Assembly: GCF_001640805.2 (NCBI RefSeq)
Contig: NC_066842.1
Location: 25,547,074 to 25,611,073, forward strand
Origin: Lates calcarifer
Lineage: Eukaryota > Chordata > Actinopteri > Centropomidae
Direction: 5' to 3'
DNA length: 64,000 nucleotides
The notes beneath the pieces are model-generated. The model was not told the origin of the DNA, did not search any database, and saw only the letters and a program-made list of their open reading frames with translations. Made by a program: the position numbers and the translations under genes. Numbering within the stretch: position 1 is the stretch's first letter; each line of letters begins with the position of its first letter. Positions 36,934 through 49,591 of the stretch are shown here, piece after piece.

Positions 36934-37129
36934 CAGGCCTCAAGTCATTAGATCTTTGGCTTCAAACTTAACAATTCCTACTGTAAATACTGTATCTATA
37001 TCGATAATTGCAATTTTATATATTTAATATTCTATTATTATTTTTTAACAGAACATAATACAATGGAACAGATGGCCTCAGACACACACACAGACATATG
37101 CAAAAGGAGAAAAAACTAAACAAATACAA

Positions 37130-37270
37130 ACCAAAAACATGTAGAAACACCTCAAAGAAGGTCCAGAGAAATGGGAGGAACCTGAGCTAAATTTGAAGTG
37201 CCATGGCAAAGGGTCTGAATACTTGTGATATGTGCAAAAATTTCTGAAATTCTGTCTTCTGACTTCTTTT
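37130..37270. repeat. Fragment resembling the end of a Tc1-like element
   Basis: Contains GAGAAATGGGAGGAACCTGAGC and GGCAAAGGGTCTGAATACTT, a combination I associate with the terminal part of common fish Tc1/mariner-derived repeats. No transposase or matching opposite end is seen nearby. Confidence 0.4.
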
Positions 37271-37724
37271 TGTTTTCTTCAAGATGTTTCACCTCATCGA
37301 AAAAGACTGCAGATGGGGATGGTGCCTGGATGATGCAGGAGGCTATGATGGGCTCATGGCTGAATATCAGCAGAAGCCTGTGGACTTGAAGAAAAAACAA
37401 CATGCCACTCTGAATCAGTCACAATCACCACCAGCAGCCACTACAGCACCACCCAGCATGTCAATCGCCTCTTGCTTGCTTTCTCTTGTTCTTTCTCTCC
37501 TTGAATGTCTTCTTTGTGTCCCTTTCTGGTTCATTTACCTTGTAACCCCCAGACCACTGAGTACACTGGTCACTACCTCCTGATGAGGGTTTTAATAACC
37601 ATCATACAGTGCAGCAGTGCAGTGTCAGTATTAGCTGTATACTTAGCATCTTAAACCATCACAGTTACATTTTCAGCCTTATATTTTAAAGCTTTGTTTG
37701 CTCTTAATCGGTTTCCCTCCAGGA

Positions 37725-37870
37725 GTAAGCTTAATAACACCATCATCGGCATGTTACTGAAGCTAGAGCCAGAGACAATTAGCTAGCTTAGCATAAAGAC
37801 TGGAAGCAGGGGGAAACAGACTGGCTACCTCCAAAGATATTTGCCCCCAAACTTCTCTAAAGCTTACACA
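37725..37870. repeat. Dispersed teleost repeat fragment
   Basis: The segment with AGCTAGCTTAGCATAAAGAC, TGGAAGCAGGGGGAAACAG and CTCTAAAGCTTACAC is a very common fish interspersed-repeat motif set. The class is not resolved. Confidence 0.5.
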
Positions 37871-38780
37871 TTATATTTTGCTTGTTTGCCTGTTTCAGTC
37901 ACAACTTTGTTGTCACCATTTGTTTTATGTACAAATCCCTCTTTGAAAGGAGCCAGACTGGCTGCTGTGTCTCCATTTGCTGTCATAATTCTAATTCAAG
38001 CTACTTGCCGCCTGCTGGCCATTAACATTAGACCACTATTACATTACATGAATATGATAATGCGCTGAATATGACCATATATATTTGTGTGTATTAATAG
38101 TTACCTTTAATACACTGTCAACATGAAAAATGACTACAGCCTCTCAGTGAAGAGCAGTGTACTATCAGAGGATCACCACTGTCTGCTCTGCTGTTCTCTT
38201 TCTATTTTAGAGAATATCAGGGACTTTAACCTCATGTTAACACAGCATAAATCTCAAAATGTGTACTTACAGAAGTGGGGACAAAGGCTTCATTCTTTTA
38301 TTTAATAGACAGAAATGTGCACAATAGTGAGAAGAATGACAGTTCCACTAGTGCTCCTCCTAACATGGCTGCTGTGGTAAAATGCTCACCCTGTTGACAT
38401 ACTTTGGCCCTAAACCACTTTACAAACCACATTTTGAACCAATTGGTTTATAATTGAGTTGCTCTGTGTTACATGCTGGCATATGTCTGTGTTTATGAGT
38501 ATGGTGATTTTGTGTCCTCTCAGCATGGTGGGACACACCCTGGTGGATATAGCGTGACTTGAGAGGTCTGACTCTGTGCTTTCGTGACCTCAGAGCTGGC
38601 TGCTGATATGACACAAGCCTCTTGAGTGTGTGAGCATTTATCAATGATTTCCAAAACAACAAGCATGAAGGCAGCTCTTATTAAATAGATGCAGCATTTA
38701 CGGGCCTATCACCCTTTTCTCACTGTGTCATGACTCCTAGTGACACCAGGCAGGGAAAAAAATTATACCTCATCAGAGAC

Positions 38781-38781
<1 letters not shown>

Positions 38782-38828
<47 letters not shown>

Positions 38829-38850
38829 TACATACATACATACATACACA
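38782..38850. repeat. (AC)n then (ACAT)n microsatellite
   Basis: About 21 AC units pass into about six ACAT units. Intergenic. Confidence 0.95.
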
Positions 38851-40134
38851 CGCACTCCTGCCATCATAGCTCCTGCTTAAATTAAACTACCATCTGTTAG
38901 TCAGCTTGTCACACCATCTCTTGTGGCGTTGCCTGGCCAGCCAACATGTGGTGTGTTGGTTTTTCAGAAACTGAAAGCTTTATTGCTGTTTTAGTGAGGT
39001 CTTGCTGCTTGCTCACAAAAGGCAGAGCACCAAGCTTATGGCTTGTTTTCCATCTGGTTCAAGATTTTAATCCCTCATCTCAGCCACTCCCGTTTTTAAT
39101 CAAAAGCAGAGGAGCAATTTGGCGGCCACTCAACTATTGAACTGTTCTTCCTTCTTGTATCAGAGTTCTAATGATACTCTCGTTGCTACTCTGTTGTCAC
39201 ATCAGGTGCAGGGCAGGGCCGAACCATCAACAGATGTCTCCATCCCTTTTCATCTACACAAACATCAGTTTGTCAGAATAAATGTGTTCAATCTGAGCTA
39301 TGTTAGTGCAGTTGCAATTCCCCTGGTTACCAATAAGCTGAATGCTGCATACTACCTTTTTTCTGCCTATAGTCTCATTCCTGTAATAAAAAAAGGGATT
39401 TGTCAAGAATGAATTGTAGGATCCTGGCTGGTTCATCACAAGGCTTAACCCTTTATCGTGCATTCATTGAAATACTTGGAAATTCAAAATTTCAACCCTA
39501 GAGTGTCATAGCAGGGCACAACAAGACTTTTTTACTTTTGGGACATTTTTGAAAATATTCAATTTTCATGTAGAAAATCAAGATCATTGAAGTTACCATA
39601 TGTGGTTCCTTGCCCGTCTAGGTTAAAAAAATTCTAAAAGGTGTATATATAAAGAAAATACAAAAACACATATAAAGTTAAAGGAACATTATTTTTAACA
39701 TGTTCCATTGAACATAAATAACACACATATATCTATATATAACATAACAATATATATATATATGATTCTCACTACGACGCCATTTGATGTCTGCGAAGTA
39801 CATATATAGTCACTTGCAGTAAAGGTTAGTTAGCAGCACATTTTTTTTGATCTAGATTGGTAGACAGAACTCACAGTGTGTCTTTTTCAGCTTAAACAAG
39901 AGTCCATGAGCTCCATGAGGTTGTACTTCTGCTAAATCAGCATCATGTCATAGTGATGATGCAACATGTTGATGTTATACTTACGAGGCTGATTGAGCAC
40001 ACAGCTACAGCTGAGGACGATGGGAATACCAGTAGTTTTGCAGATATTTGGTCATAAACCAAAGTACTACAGAATTTAGATTTTGAACTGCTGATGGTGC
40101 TGGATAAATCATCAGAAGATCAGATCAGAAGATC

Positions 40135-40440
40135 AGATCACCACAGTTAGTAGGATTCATGGTCTGGGAGCGATCTTGTAGATGGTGAGATATGTCACTA
40201 GAAACATCCACATTTTGACTCACTGCTGGTGCTACAGGAGAAGTGAGGGGAATACCAAATACCAAATATCATGACAATTCATCCACTAGATGCTGACACA
40301 TTCAATTAAAAAACCAAAAATATCAACCTCATTGTTGCAGTAGAAGAAATGTCATGGATCTCCAAAGTTCATTTAACAGTTGAGATATTTCAGTCTGAAC
40401 CAAAGCAGTGAACAGAGGGATCAACTGACGTAACCATCTC
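40135..40440. repeat. Dispersed repeat fragment
   Basis: Blocks such as AGTAGGATTCATGGTCTGGG, CATGACAATTCATCCA and GTTGAGATATTTCAGTCTG, in this order, resemble a widespread fish repeat in which AATCCATCCAATAGTTG precedes GAGATATTTCAGTCTGGACC. The copy is worn. Confidence 0.45.
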
Positions 40441-40444
40441 TACA

Positions 40445-43114
40445 GCCATGCTGCTGGTGTGGCCCAGAATAATCACAGTCCCACATTTTTCTTTGGACCA
40501 ACAGTTTTCAAGTGCTCCAACATCAAAGCAAATGTTCCATCAATTTTTTCTCATGACATTTAATCTGTTCACTAACATTCCCTCTCTGACTGATCCTCAG
40601 TCTGTTGAACCTGGTTTGGAGGCTGTGGCTCCTCATTCCCTCTGAGACAAAAGCCAGTTTTCTTTTCCTATTAGAATGAAATGAGTCATCATCAGAGGGT
40701 GAACTTGCCTGTTTGTCTCGGTGTGTTTGATCATTTCCGTCCCTTTCACTGGGAAAGAAAGGGAGGCAGAAGGAGGAGGAGATGAAGAGGAAGAGAAAGA
40801 GGGGCATTGGTATGTCCCTGGCAGTTTAATCATAATTTGGCCTAATTGAGCTGTCAGCCGACAAGTTCAAAACAGAAACTGTGACTGTCTAACCCACCCC
40901 CACCAAAACTAGAACTACCTTCACTCTCCCCACTCTCCTGTCTTAGTCCAAGCCCAGTTATCCTTGTCAACCAATCAGTAGCCCAAATCGTAAGTGCAGG
41001 CATGACAGATTTACATTCCTATAGTGGTAGGAAACTGTGCAGTATACACAAGACAGCAATACCCCCTCTCATACCACAGTCTACTGTGGCCTCCAAACTT
41101 CTGGGGACATACTGCCCCAAATAATGGCTGGGAGACTCGGGGGCCTATAGGAGGTTGGTGCTGGTGCTTGTGAACAGGACAGAGTCACGCTAGGGGGGTG
41201 TAAATATGTCAAACCTGCCCCACCCAATATCAACCTACTTGCTCTGTTATCTGCATTCATTTCATTTCAGTGCTGAAATGTCCCTACAGAGACAATGACC
41301 ACACAGAGATAAGTAAAGCAGAAGATATTGTTTAATGGTATTTGAAAGTGTATTGGAAATTCTTGTATGTAAAACAATGTAAATGTAATGTAAATGTAAA
41401 ACACAGCATATTAAAGCTTTATTTAAGAAAAGTCTTACAAAGAGGATAAAATGGGCCAAACCATGCTGTGTAATCTGTAATGAGGCAGGTTCTTTGTGTT
41501 AATCATGACATACCAGTGACTTACTATTCAGAGCCATCCATAAAGGGTTAGTGTGCTTCAAAAGAAGTGCTTATTTGGATCATCTCATGGTAAATAGTAA
41601 AATCCTATATGTTATCAGCATTCAGGGGGAGAGGGGACTGTGCTTGACAATTTTTAGAAGCTTCTGAAATTCAAAATCTTTACACAGCTAATGCATGTTG
41701 TATGAACATGTAAATCTCAAGCCTTTAGGGACTCCGTGTGCTGCTTGTCAGATTGTCTAAAACCATCTGTAACAGTTTGACTAAAGTCTGCAGGATCTGA
41801 GCTTTTCTCTAAAGCTCTCTTTTATTTATTTCACTCTTCACACAATTACTTCTGTTATATTTCGTGTGCACAACTGAGTGCAGCACCATGAATGTTTTAA
41901 AGGAGAGACACAGTCATCCTAATTTTCAGCAACTGGAGGCTTCAAATGTAGCTGTCTGCACCAAATACAAACACATTCCTCTCCAGATGTGGTCAGATGA
42001 CACATCCTATGGACTGGTTCATTTCAAGCATAACGAACCTCTAAAGGGTCACAGGACATGAAATGAATTTACCTCTCCTGTTTTTACAACATGTCCCCAA
42101 CATAGAGGATATCTCAGTTTGCCAATATGCCAGGTCCTCAGCATCTGTAATCTACAAGGCCTCAAATCAGCAAAATCCCCAAATTTTGAAGAAATTTTAA
42201 ACCTGACCCTAGTATCTCAAAATGCTACCAGCTCAGGTTGCCCAGTGTAAGAGTTGTATTGCCTCCACTCTTGTGCACTTGTAGCCTTTATTTCCTGCTC
42301 ATAATATTTTTTCCTCAAAGTCTTAAAAACCTGCATTATTTACATAAATGTTTGGCAGCTATCAGTTTTCATCCTTGATTTTTGCTTGTGCATTGCTTTG
42401 CTTCTTGGAAGTAACCACCACCTGTCAATCAGTAGAATAGCATAAAGCATGGCCATACATGTGTGTCCTCTTGTGCATGCTAATAGAGAACAAAACAGAC
42501 ATCCATAGTGCCACCAATGGCCAACCCCCCCACCCTCCCACAGGGTACCTTTGAATCTAGATTTGTAGATACATACAATCAGATCATCTACAATCAAATA
42601 CTCTGTTCTTTTTGACTCATTGTTAAAAAGGCAGCAGGAAGGTTAGTTAACTTGGTTATATTTAGTCATAAACCCCTCCCCCCTGTGCCTCAGTCTTCAC
42701 CTACTCTCACCATCAGTTTGGCCTTATACAAAGTATATTTATCAGATCCACAGAGAAAACACTGTTATATCATGTCTTCCAACAATGTAGAAGAAAGACA
42801 GAACTGTGTGATAATATTTGAACAGAAGCAGGTAAAAGTAAGAAGGTGAGTATCATAAATTTTTACAAACCTCACACAACAGACATGCACCAGTTGCTAA
42901 TGATCTAAGAACAGGCAGCAGAATATACAGTATTAGTTGGAATACTATACAATTCACATGAAGTTGTACAGGGACAGGGTTCAGAGTTGTGGGAAAAGGA
43001 AGGAAACAGACCACAGATGCTATAAATATGTTTCAGGAGAGTTCAGCAGGAGTAGCAGAAGTGTAAATGTGTCCCTGTGACATCGAGGTGAGTCTGGAGT
43101 GAGGGTTTCCAGGT
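40445..43114. other. Intergenic stretch with no recognised gene
   Basis: Only short open frames without motifs occur between the repeat at 40135-40440 and the SDR stop codon. No clear AATAAA was found in the expected place for the SDR gene, so its 3' end is undefined. Confidence 0.4.
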
Positions 43115-46100
43115 CTAAAGGTTCCTCTCCAGAAGGACAGTTTTTAAGTCTGCAGGGCAGTTGACGGTGAAAATGGTATGAGAGGTGTTGCGCCTTTCCA
43201 CAAGGGTGGCAACAGCTTCACCCAGGTCCAGATGGTTCAGGTAACCAGGTGCCATGCGCTCTGGAGTGGCTACACCTGTGTCAATCTTCACCTGCCAGGA
43301 CCAACCAATAAGGAGAGTAAGTCAGGTTTACTGTTTACACTTAACACTGACACCAAAGTACTGTACCTGGCTGAGAACCGGGGACACGGTGACAACACTG
43401 CAATAAGATCTAACATGAGCAGTCAAACCATCAGACAGGATGTAAACAGGCCAACACTTTATTCAGATGATCTAAATCACTTCATTCAGAGGTCATACTG
43501 CGTGTGAGTACACCTGAAATCTAAGAATCCCTCATTGAACAGGAAAACCATTTGTGTGCACAGCTACAGTGAGTACAAAATGTCACAGTTGAACCATGTT
43601 AACCGTAAAGGGTGTTTAAAACCTGATCTTGTTTCTGCGTACATCTCTTGCCCTGTCAAACTTCTTTTATACTGCATGCTGCCAGATGTGATTCATTTGG
43701 TGAGTACAATTGGAAAAACTGTAAATAAACCAGAATGTGTTGTCCTTTAAGTATTTAGAAATCCAACACACAGGAAGTGGCTGAGGTTTCAGTACTGTTA
43801 AGAACATATGATGCTGAGAGGAAAGACAAACCAATTGAATTCATTCCTGCCAGAGCTGCTGTTGCAGTTTAATAACAGTGGTCATTAAGTGTTGTTCAGA
43901 GAAATCCTTTACAACTTGGAATAAACAAACAAATCCTGAAGTTGTACTTCAGTGCTAATAGAGCTCAAAATGAAAACTGGTTTCATTATCTAACAAACCT
44001 CAATTTTCCCATTAATGTTCCATGTTATTCTGGTTACCCTCTTAATCTGAAGAACTTATTTTATTAGCTGGTGCTGAGCTGACGAGAACTAAATGAACAG
44101 CTCTGAGGCTCTGAGACTGAACTCAGGCAGAAATCCTATATCAGCTTTGGTGCTTTGTTAGTTCAAGTCTTACTGTATAATCCATTTAAAGTCTCACCTG
44201 GTTGAGTTTACAGGGCACCTCAGGGTACTCCTCTCGTAGTACCTGGCAGAAGGCCAGGGTGCTGGCAGCTCCCACCGTCAGGAAGCCTGTACCAGGCATC
44301 AGCAGCTTCTCTCCTGCTCCTCCTGTGGCAGACACCATCAAACTATATAAACACTCTAACAGTCATTTTGTCTGCATTTCCTCAGCTCAGCGGCTATGCA
44401 CTGGATGTATCGCTGAAGTGACTATAAACCACAACACAAATTAAACTAACCCTCTTTACTGACCATGACAAACTCAAAATGACTGAGATGCATATTGTTA
44501 GAAAGACTTCAATATGCTAGTTATATAAGTTAAAGCAATAATTTTTAGAACAACAGGTGACTGTAATATAAAACAAGTCAGTCACAGTGTTGAACCCACA
44601 GAAAACCTGACTCAGCAGTTACTCTCAGCTCTACTCAGCTGTTCAGCATCTTTCAGCTCATTGTTTTGGTTTTCTGATCCTCAACTTTACTGTTTTGATT
44701 CATCAGCCTCTTTTCCAGGCACAGCAGGCAGCTGTTCTCAGTGAAAAGGCTCTGATAAGCTCACTGTGTAACACTGGATAAATGTTGGTCTGACATTCAG
44801 AAGGTACTCAGAGACATAATAACATTAGATTAAAAAATAAAGATGGCTGTAAATAACCAAACAACAGTTTTGCTAAGTTCTCTCAGTGTTTTTGACACAT
44901 ACGAATGAGCATCTCCCACGTTAAGTGCTGTTAGTAGCTGAAGGACTCACCTGTTATGAAGGTGTAGGTACAGCTGGAGTCGTCTCTCACCAAGGGGAAG
45001 AAAGCCTTCCATGACACAAACGTGCTAAAAAGTAATGTCTCAATTACCTGGAAAGGACATAAGAATCAGACAAGAATCAGAATTTCATTTTTGTAATGGA
45101 GGAAAAGAATCTGCAACAATATTCAGACGAGATACGGGAAGTAGACAAGATAGAACCAGGACTACCACAACTCCTACTAAGATTAAATTCAATATTTAAC
45201 CAAGACCACTGACAGTCTCATGTATTTGTTGAGCCACTGTCTGCTTTATGTGTGTGTTTACCCAGTGAAGGTCTTTGAGAGACTGGGTGTGTGGGGGTCC
45301 TCCCTGCCACCAGCTGAAGCCCAGAGAGGAAACTACATCAGTCACCTTTCCTACAGCTGTCAGCAGGGCCTGCTTTGCCTGATCTGCTCCCTCCTCTGAC
45401 CCTGGAACAGAAGAGCCAGAAGACAAAGGCCTCCAGATTATAGTCTAAGGATAATGTCTCCCTGTGGGACTAGAAAGGTTTTAAAAACAACTATTTAGAT
45501 TGATATGTGTGATGATGGTTTGACTAATATGAATTTTTAAAAGTTGTTATTGATTCTTTTTGTTGCCATCTTTTGCCATTATAATAAGGAGGATGATTCA
45601 TAATGATTTTGGTGTCATCTAACACCATTGTCAGGAAAACTTTCCTCTTGATGCACTCTTTAGTTCATAACAGTCCACAGAGGATGAACCCTTTCCAAAT
45701 GGGAACAAAACAACAATCTTACAAAATAAGATGGTGAACACGGTCAGCATCATACCTGCTAAACATCAGGATGTCAGGATGTCACCACTGTGAGCGTGCA
45801 AGCATCCTCACAGCTTAACTTCTTACACTTGTTTTACTACCAGTAAGGCTCTAACAACAGGAAAATCATCTTTATCATCTTTTCTGCCATTGGATCCATC
45901 AAATTTGTATTTGTGTAATGTCATGTTGCAGCCTTTAGGGGCTGCTAGAGATTCTTTTCAGTGCAGCCACGATACAGTCTGCAGAGGTGGAAAGTAACCA
46001 AGTTTTTTACTCCAGACATTGGCACTGCAAAAAGATGTGGAATCCACTGGGGGTTTTAATACACCCATATCATCAATCTGACTGACAGTTTGGCTGTGGA

Positions 46101-46344
46101 GAGACAATCCTCACCTCTCCATTCATAGGAGAGACAGCACACCTGCTGTGTTCACTGGATAGATGGATGGATAGATGACACAGTTCTAGTTCTAGATGAG
46201 TGATGTGCAACCCAACTTACCCACATTCCCCACTATAGTGATGAGGTTATCCTTCATGTTGGGAGAGACGAATGATCGGAGTCTCTCCAGCCGGCTGCTG
46301 TCCCTGGAGATCACTGCCACTTTAAAACCTACACACGTATGTAT

Positions 46345-46399
<55 letters not shown>

Positions 46400-47753
46400 A
46401 GATTCTATATTAATCTATGGTGCAGACAGACAAAAGCAGCACCTTAACACAGATAAAGGACTAATCCCTGTCACGTGAAAATTAAAGTTTGAAAGCTCAG
46501 TAACAGGGCTAGATTGTTTATCAAGGTCATCAGAGGGATAAACATGACAGAGCGACAGATGGTAACTTTCTGCTCAGTTCAAACAGCAACGTGCAATGTA
46601 AATCCAAAACCAGTAAAGTCTCATCACAGCATCCTGCAGAGGCTGCAGAGCATAATGAATAACCACAACATATTTCATCTGTGATGCTGAGACACCCTCT
46701 GGACAGGGATGAATAATGCACCAAAACCTAAATTATACCCAGACCTCCACCAATTAAATATTATTTTGTTTATAACTTATCTCACACACACTTAAAGCGC
46801 AGATATTACTGTCTCTTATCGGTTAGTGTTTTCCTGTATTATAAAATATCTTATTTATTTTAATGTTCCCATTACAGTAACCGTATCTTATTTTAAAATT
46901 TAGATGAAGCATGCTGTTCACACTGTATGAAAATGTCTCCTGTGTTCTGAATCCTGTGAACACACATCGTGTTCATAAAACTCTAATGTCATATTAGAAA
47001 TTCTACATGTACAACAACTTTTTGAAAAATATATTTATTCATGTAATTCATTATGAAATATATTTTAATATTTGCAAACTTCAAGTTCTGCATTTATTGA
47101 TGATACATTTGTTAATTTATTTTTTTTTTCCCCCTTTTTTGGTTAATCGATAATTTCTTGCATGCAATACGTCTAGCATATAATCGCTGTATTATGGACA
47201 GATGGTGTGTCATTTTATGCTTAACCAAAAACTATTATGATGCAGTGGTTTTGACCTGTTGGCACATTGCACACCCACATGTACAGCATGGTGTGTACTG
47301 TCTCTTCCAAATGTCCGATTATTGGGTGTCGGTGAGATAAACTGAGTTTAGACAAAATTACCCGCGCAGACAGAACCAACACCGGATCAACAGCCACTGA
47401 TAATAGAGAATAGAGATAATTAAGATTTTACAAATAAAAGTCCAGAAAATACTATTTATGTACGAAACCAGACATAAAAGACTCAAAATGTCTACACTGC
47501 AGTTAAACATAATCGAAGTTTCATCCTGAGACACTTGTACATAACTGTCTCCAGATTCATCAGTTAAAATAGAAAAGGTAAAAATTTCCTCTGTTCAAAG
47601 AGTTTCTCTAATTCTTCTTAGCGATGGAGAAGAGTTTTCTGTCTCCACCTGACCCCTGAGCATCTTACCTTTATCCAGCAGCGCTTTAACTATCCCAGAG
47701 CCCACTGTCCCCGCTCCTCCCAGAGCTAACACAACCCTGTCCGAGTTTGACAT
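43115..47753 (-). CDS. Short-chain dehydrogenase/reductase-fold protein, atypical, 6 exons
   Basis: Exons in transcript order: 47753-47669, 46328-46221, 45401-45262, 45047-44951, 44322-44198, 43291-43115 (TAG). All junctions are GT/AG and in phase; the product is 243 residues starting MSNSDRVVLALGGAGTVGSG. The N-terminal Rossmann strand and glycine motif (GGAGTVGSG, residues 12-20) and SRDSSRLERL (second strand, cofactor side) support nucleotide binding. Later segments VSSLGFSWWQGGPPHTQSL, YTFITGGAGE and TGVATPERMAPG fit the SDR core. The expected YxxxK after YTFITGG is absent (the region reads GFLTVGAASTLAF), so classical SDR catalysis is doubtful. An in-frame upstream ATG would add 13 residues if used. 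I cannot name the gene; it resembles bacterial-type SDRs more than familiar mammalian ones. Confidence 0.85.
46346..46398. repeat. (CA)n microsatellite next to SDR exon 2
   Basis: About 26 CA units on the plus strand. On the transcribed strand this is (TG)n ending about 18 bases from the exon-2 acceptor at 46329-46330. Confidence 0.97.
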
Positions 47754-48552
47754 GCTGGGTGCAGATGCACACTGCTGAAGGATGAAGATCACTGATGGCG
47801 CTGAGGGCGAAGCTGCTGACTTCTGCGAAGGATGTTTGCCAAATAGGAGGCTTTAAACTGAACTCAGGGGCTTTAGGTCCGCCCTTCAACCAGTGTCACC
47901 GAGGCCACACCCGCGGGTCAACAAAAGAGGCTCACCACTGTCCTCACCCTATGACTTAATGTGTGTCCTCAGTCACATGCATTGAACTGGGGTCCAGTAG
48001 CTTTTTGTATGTGTGTACGTGCGCGCACATATGTGTGCGTGTGTTTACCGGCTAACTGAACCTGATTTAGACGTGATCGGTTCCTCCGAGGTGAGGCTGT
48101 CCAGGGCTATGCTACAGGACTTAAAGGAAAAAATGCTGCCATCTAGTGGACGAAACACTTTAGATAATATGAATCAGCATGAACCCCAAACCATGGATGA
48201 TGGACGTGCTAAGAGAGCTGTCATAATACATGCACGAGACAGACAAATTCGATTTTAATCGATTTGTTTTATCGATTCATTTAGTATAAAAACTTCCTTA
48301 CATCAATCACATTTTCTATTTAGTTTCTGTGCAGAAATTGGCGATTAAACTTCTCTCACCCACCCACCCCCTCGGCCCGCTCTGATACCCCTATCGTGCG
48401 CACCCATCTGAAGCTGGGAAAATCCGTGCCACGTGACAATGTTTACTTTATTCGGGAAAATCAAGAAGCTATCAGCTACACGGCGACGACTGTGTGGCCG
48501 GAAATGTTTTATATGATCCACTGACAGACATCTGACTAAGTGCCGGGCGCAG
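47754..48552. promoter_or_regulatory. Head-to-head region between SDR gene and spata2l, including spata2l 5'UTR exon
   Basis: The SDR ATG (minus) and the spata2l gene (plus) diverge here. 48360-48552 is CpG-rich and ends in a strong donor, GGCGCAG|GTGAGT at 48552/48553, which fits a non-coding first exon of spata2l joined to the exon with the ATG at 49592. An acceptor just before that ATG (TTGATAG, 49589) is plausible but weak. Transcription starts are not visible. Confidence 0.5.
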
Positions 48553-49591
48553 GTGAGTTTGAGTGTGTCTAGTGTGTCTAGAGCTCATACTTTGATCAAA
48601 GTACGTCCCAGTTGTAGCTGCGAGGCAACGTTAGCTTAGCTTCGAGACTAGTGATTTTCTCTTGACTTGAGATGTCACTCCCAATTGTAGCAACTTAATG
48701 TCGCTTGCGTATCGGCGACTAGGCCTTCTAAAAACCGAATCGTAATATAATTTAAATCGACGGGAACCAGCCTTTTATTCGGCGTATATTCAAGACATCA
48801 CAAGACTCTCCTTCGCTTGAAACTTGAACTTTTCTGAGCAAATTTGAAATAACTTCCTGAGTCTTTCTTCACAGATAAAACACAGCGGCCTGACTCATTT
48901 CTAAATGTTTTTCGATGGCCTATGTATGATATGTTAACCGAATTGAAAAACAGCTTTCACGTTTCTGGAAACTTTTCGAGTGGTATATTACGACCAACTC
49001 GTTTTAGAAAAACATGATCGTTTAAATTACCGCGCATTAATAAGATATTTGAAAAGAGACTAGGATTCAACATTAATGGTTAACCTAGCATAACTAGTAA
49101 GTTAGTGTGGCAGTAAGATAAGCTAATGCTAACATCTAACTGAGTTGAACTACTGTTGAATTTTCTCGGATTGGTGTTGTCTTACATTAAAGTTATAGCG
49201 GCGTCGGTAAACACGTTTGCTCATCACGAAAGTACATTTACACTCAGTTTTTTCTTTCACCTCGGCCAAATGTCACAACTTTCACTTTCGGTTATAAGCA
49301 CAGTTTATTTCAGGCCGAAACTATTTATAGCTAAGAGTTGTAACACTTGAAACACTTATGGAACATGTATATCTATTTAAGTTGTCTCAAAGCTGGTCAG
49401 TATATCATGAACACACAAGTCTAATCTGTTTCATTATTTTAAATATATGATAAGATAAAAAACTGATGTGCATTGCAAAACCTGTATAATAATAATAGAT
49501 TAGACCAATGGATAAATATTATTTCTGTACATACAGTCATTAGTTGCAAATTTCCCTCATTTCCCACATTGTCCTGTCCGGATTGATAGAG

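Noticed and set aside
37284..37583. 99-codon frame ending in a hydrophobic stretch
   Set aside because: Looks like a small membrane protein, but lies beside repeat sequence and no family resemblance was found.
43178..43507. Plus-strand 109-codon frame
   Set aside because: Overlaps the last SDR exon antisense and has no independent support.
46192..46447. Frames made of CV or TH repeats
   Set aside because: Products of the CA microsatellite; only the part within 46221-46328 is real coding sequence.
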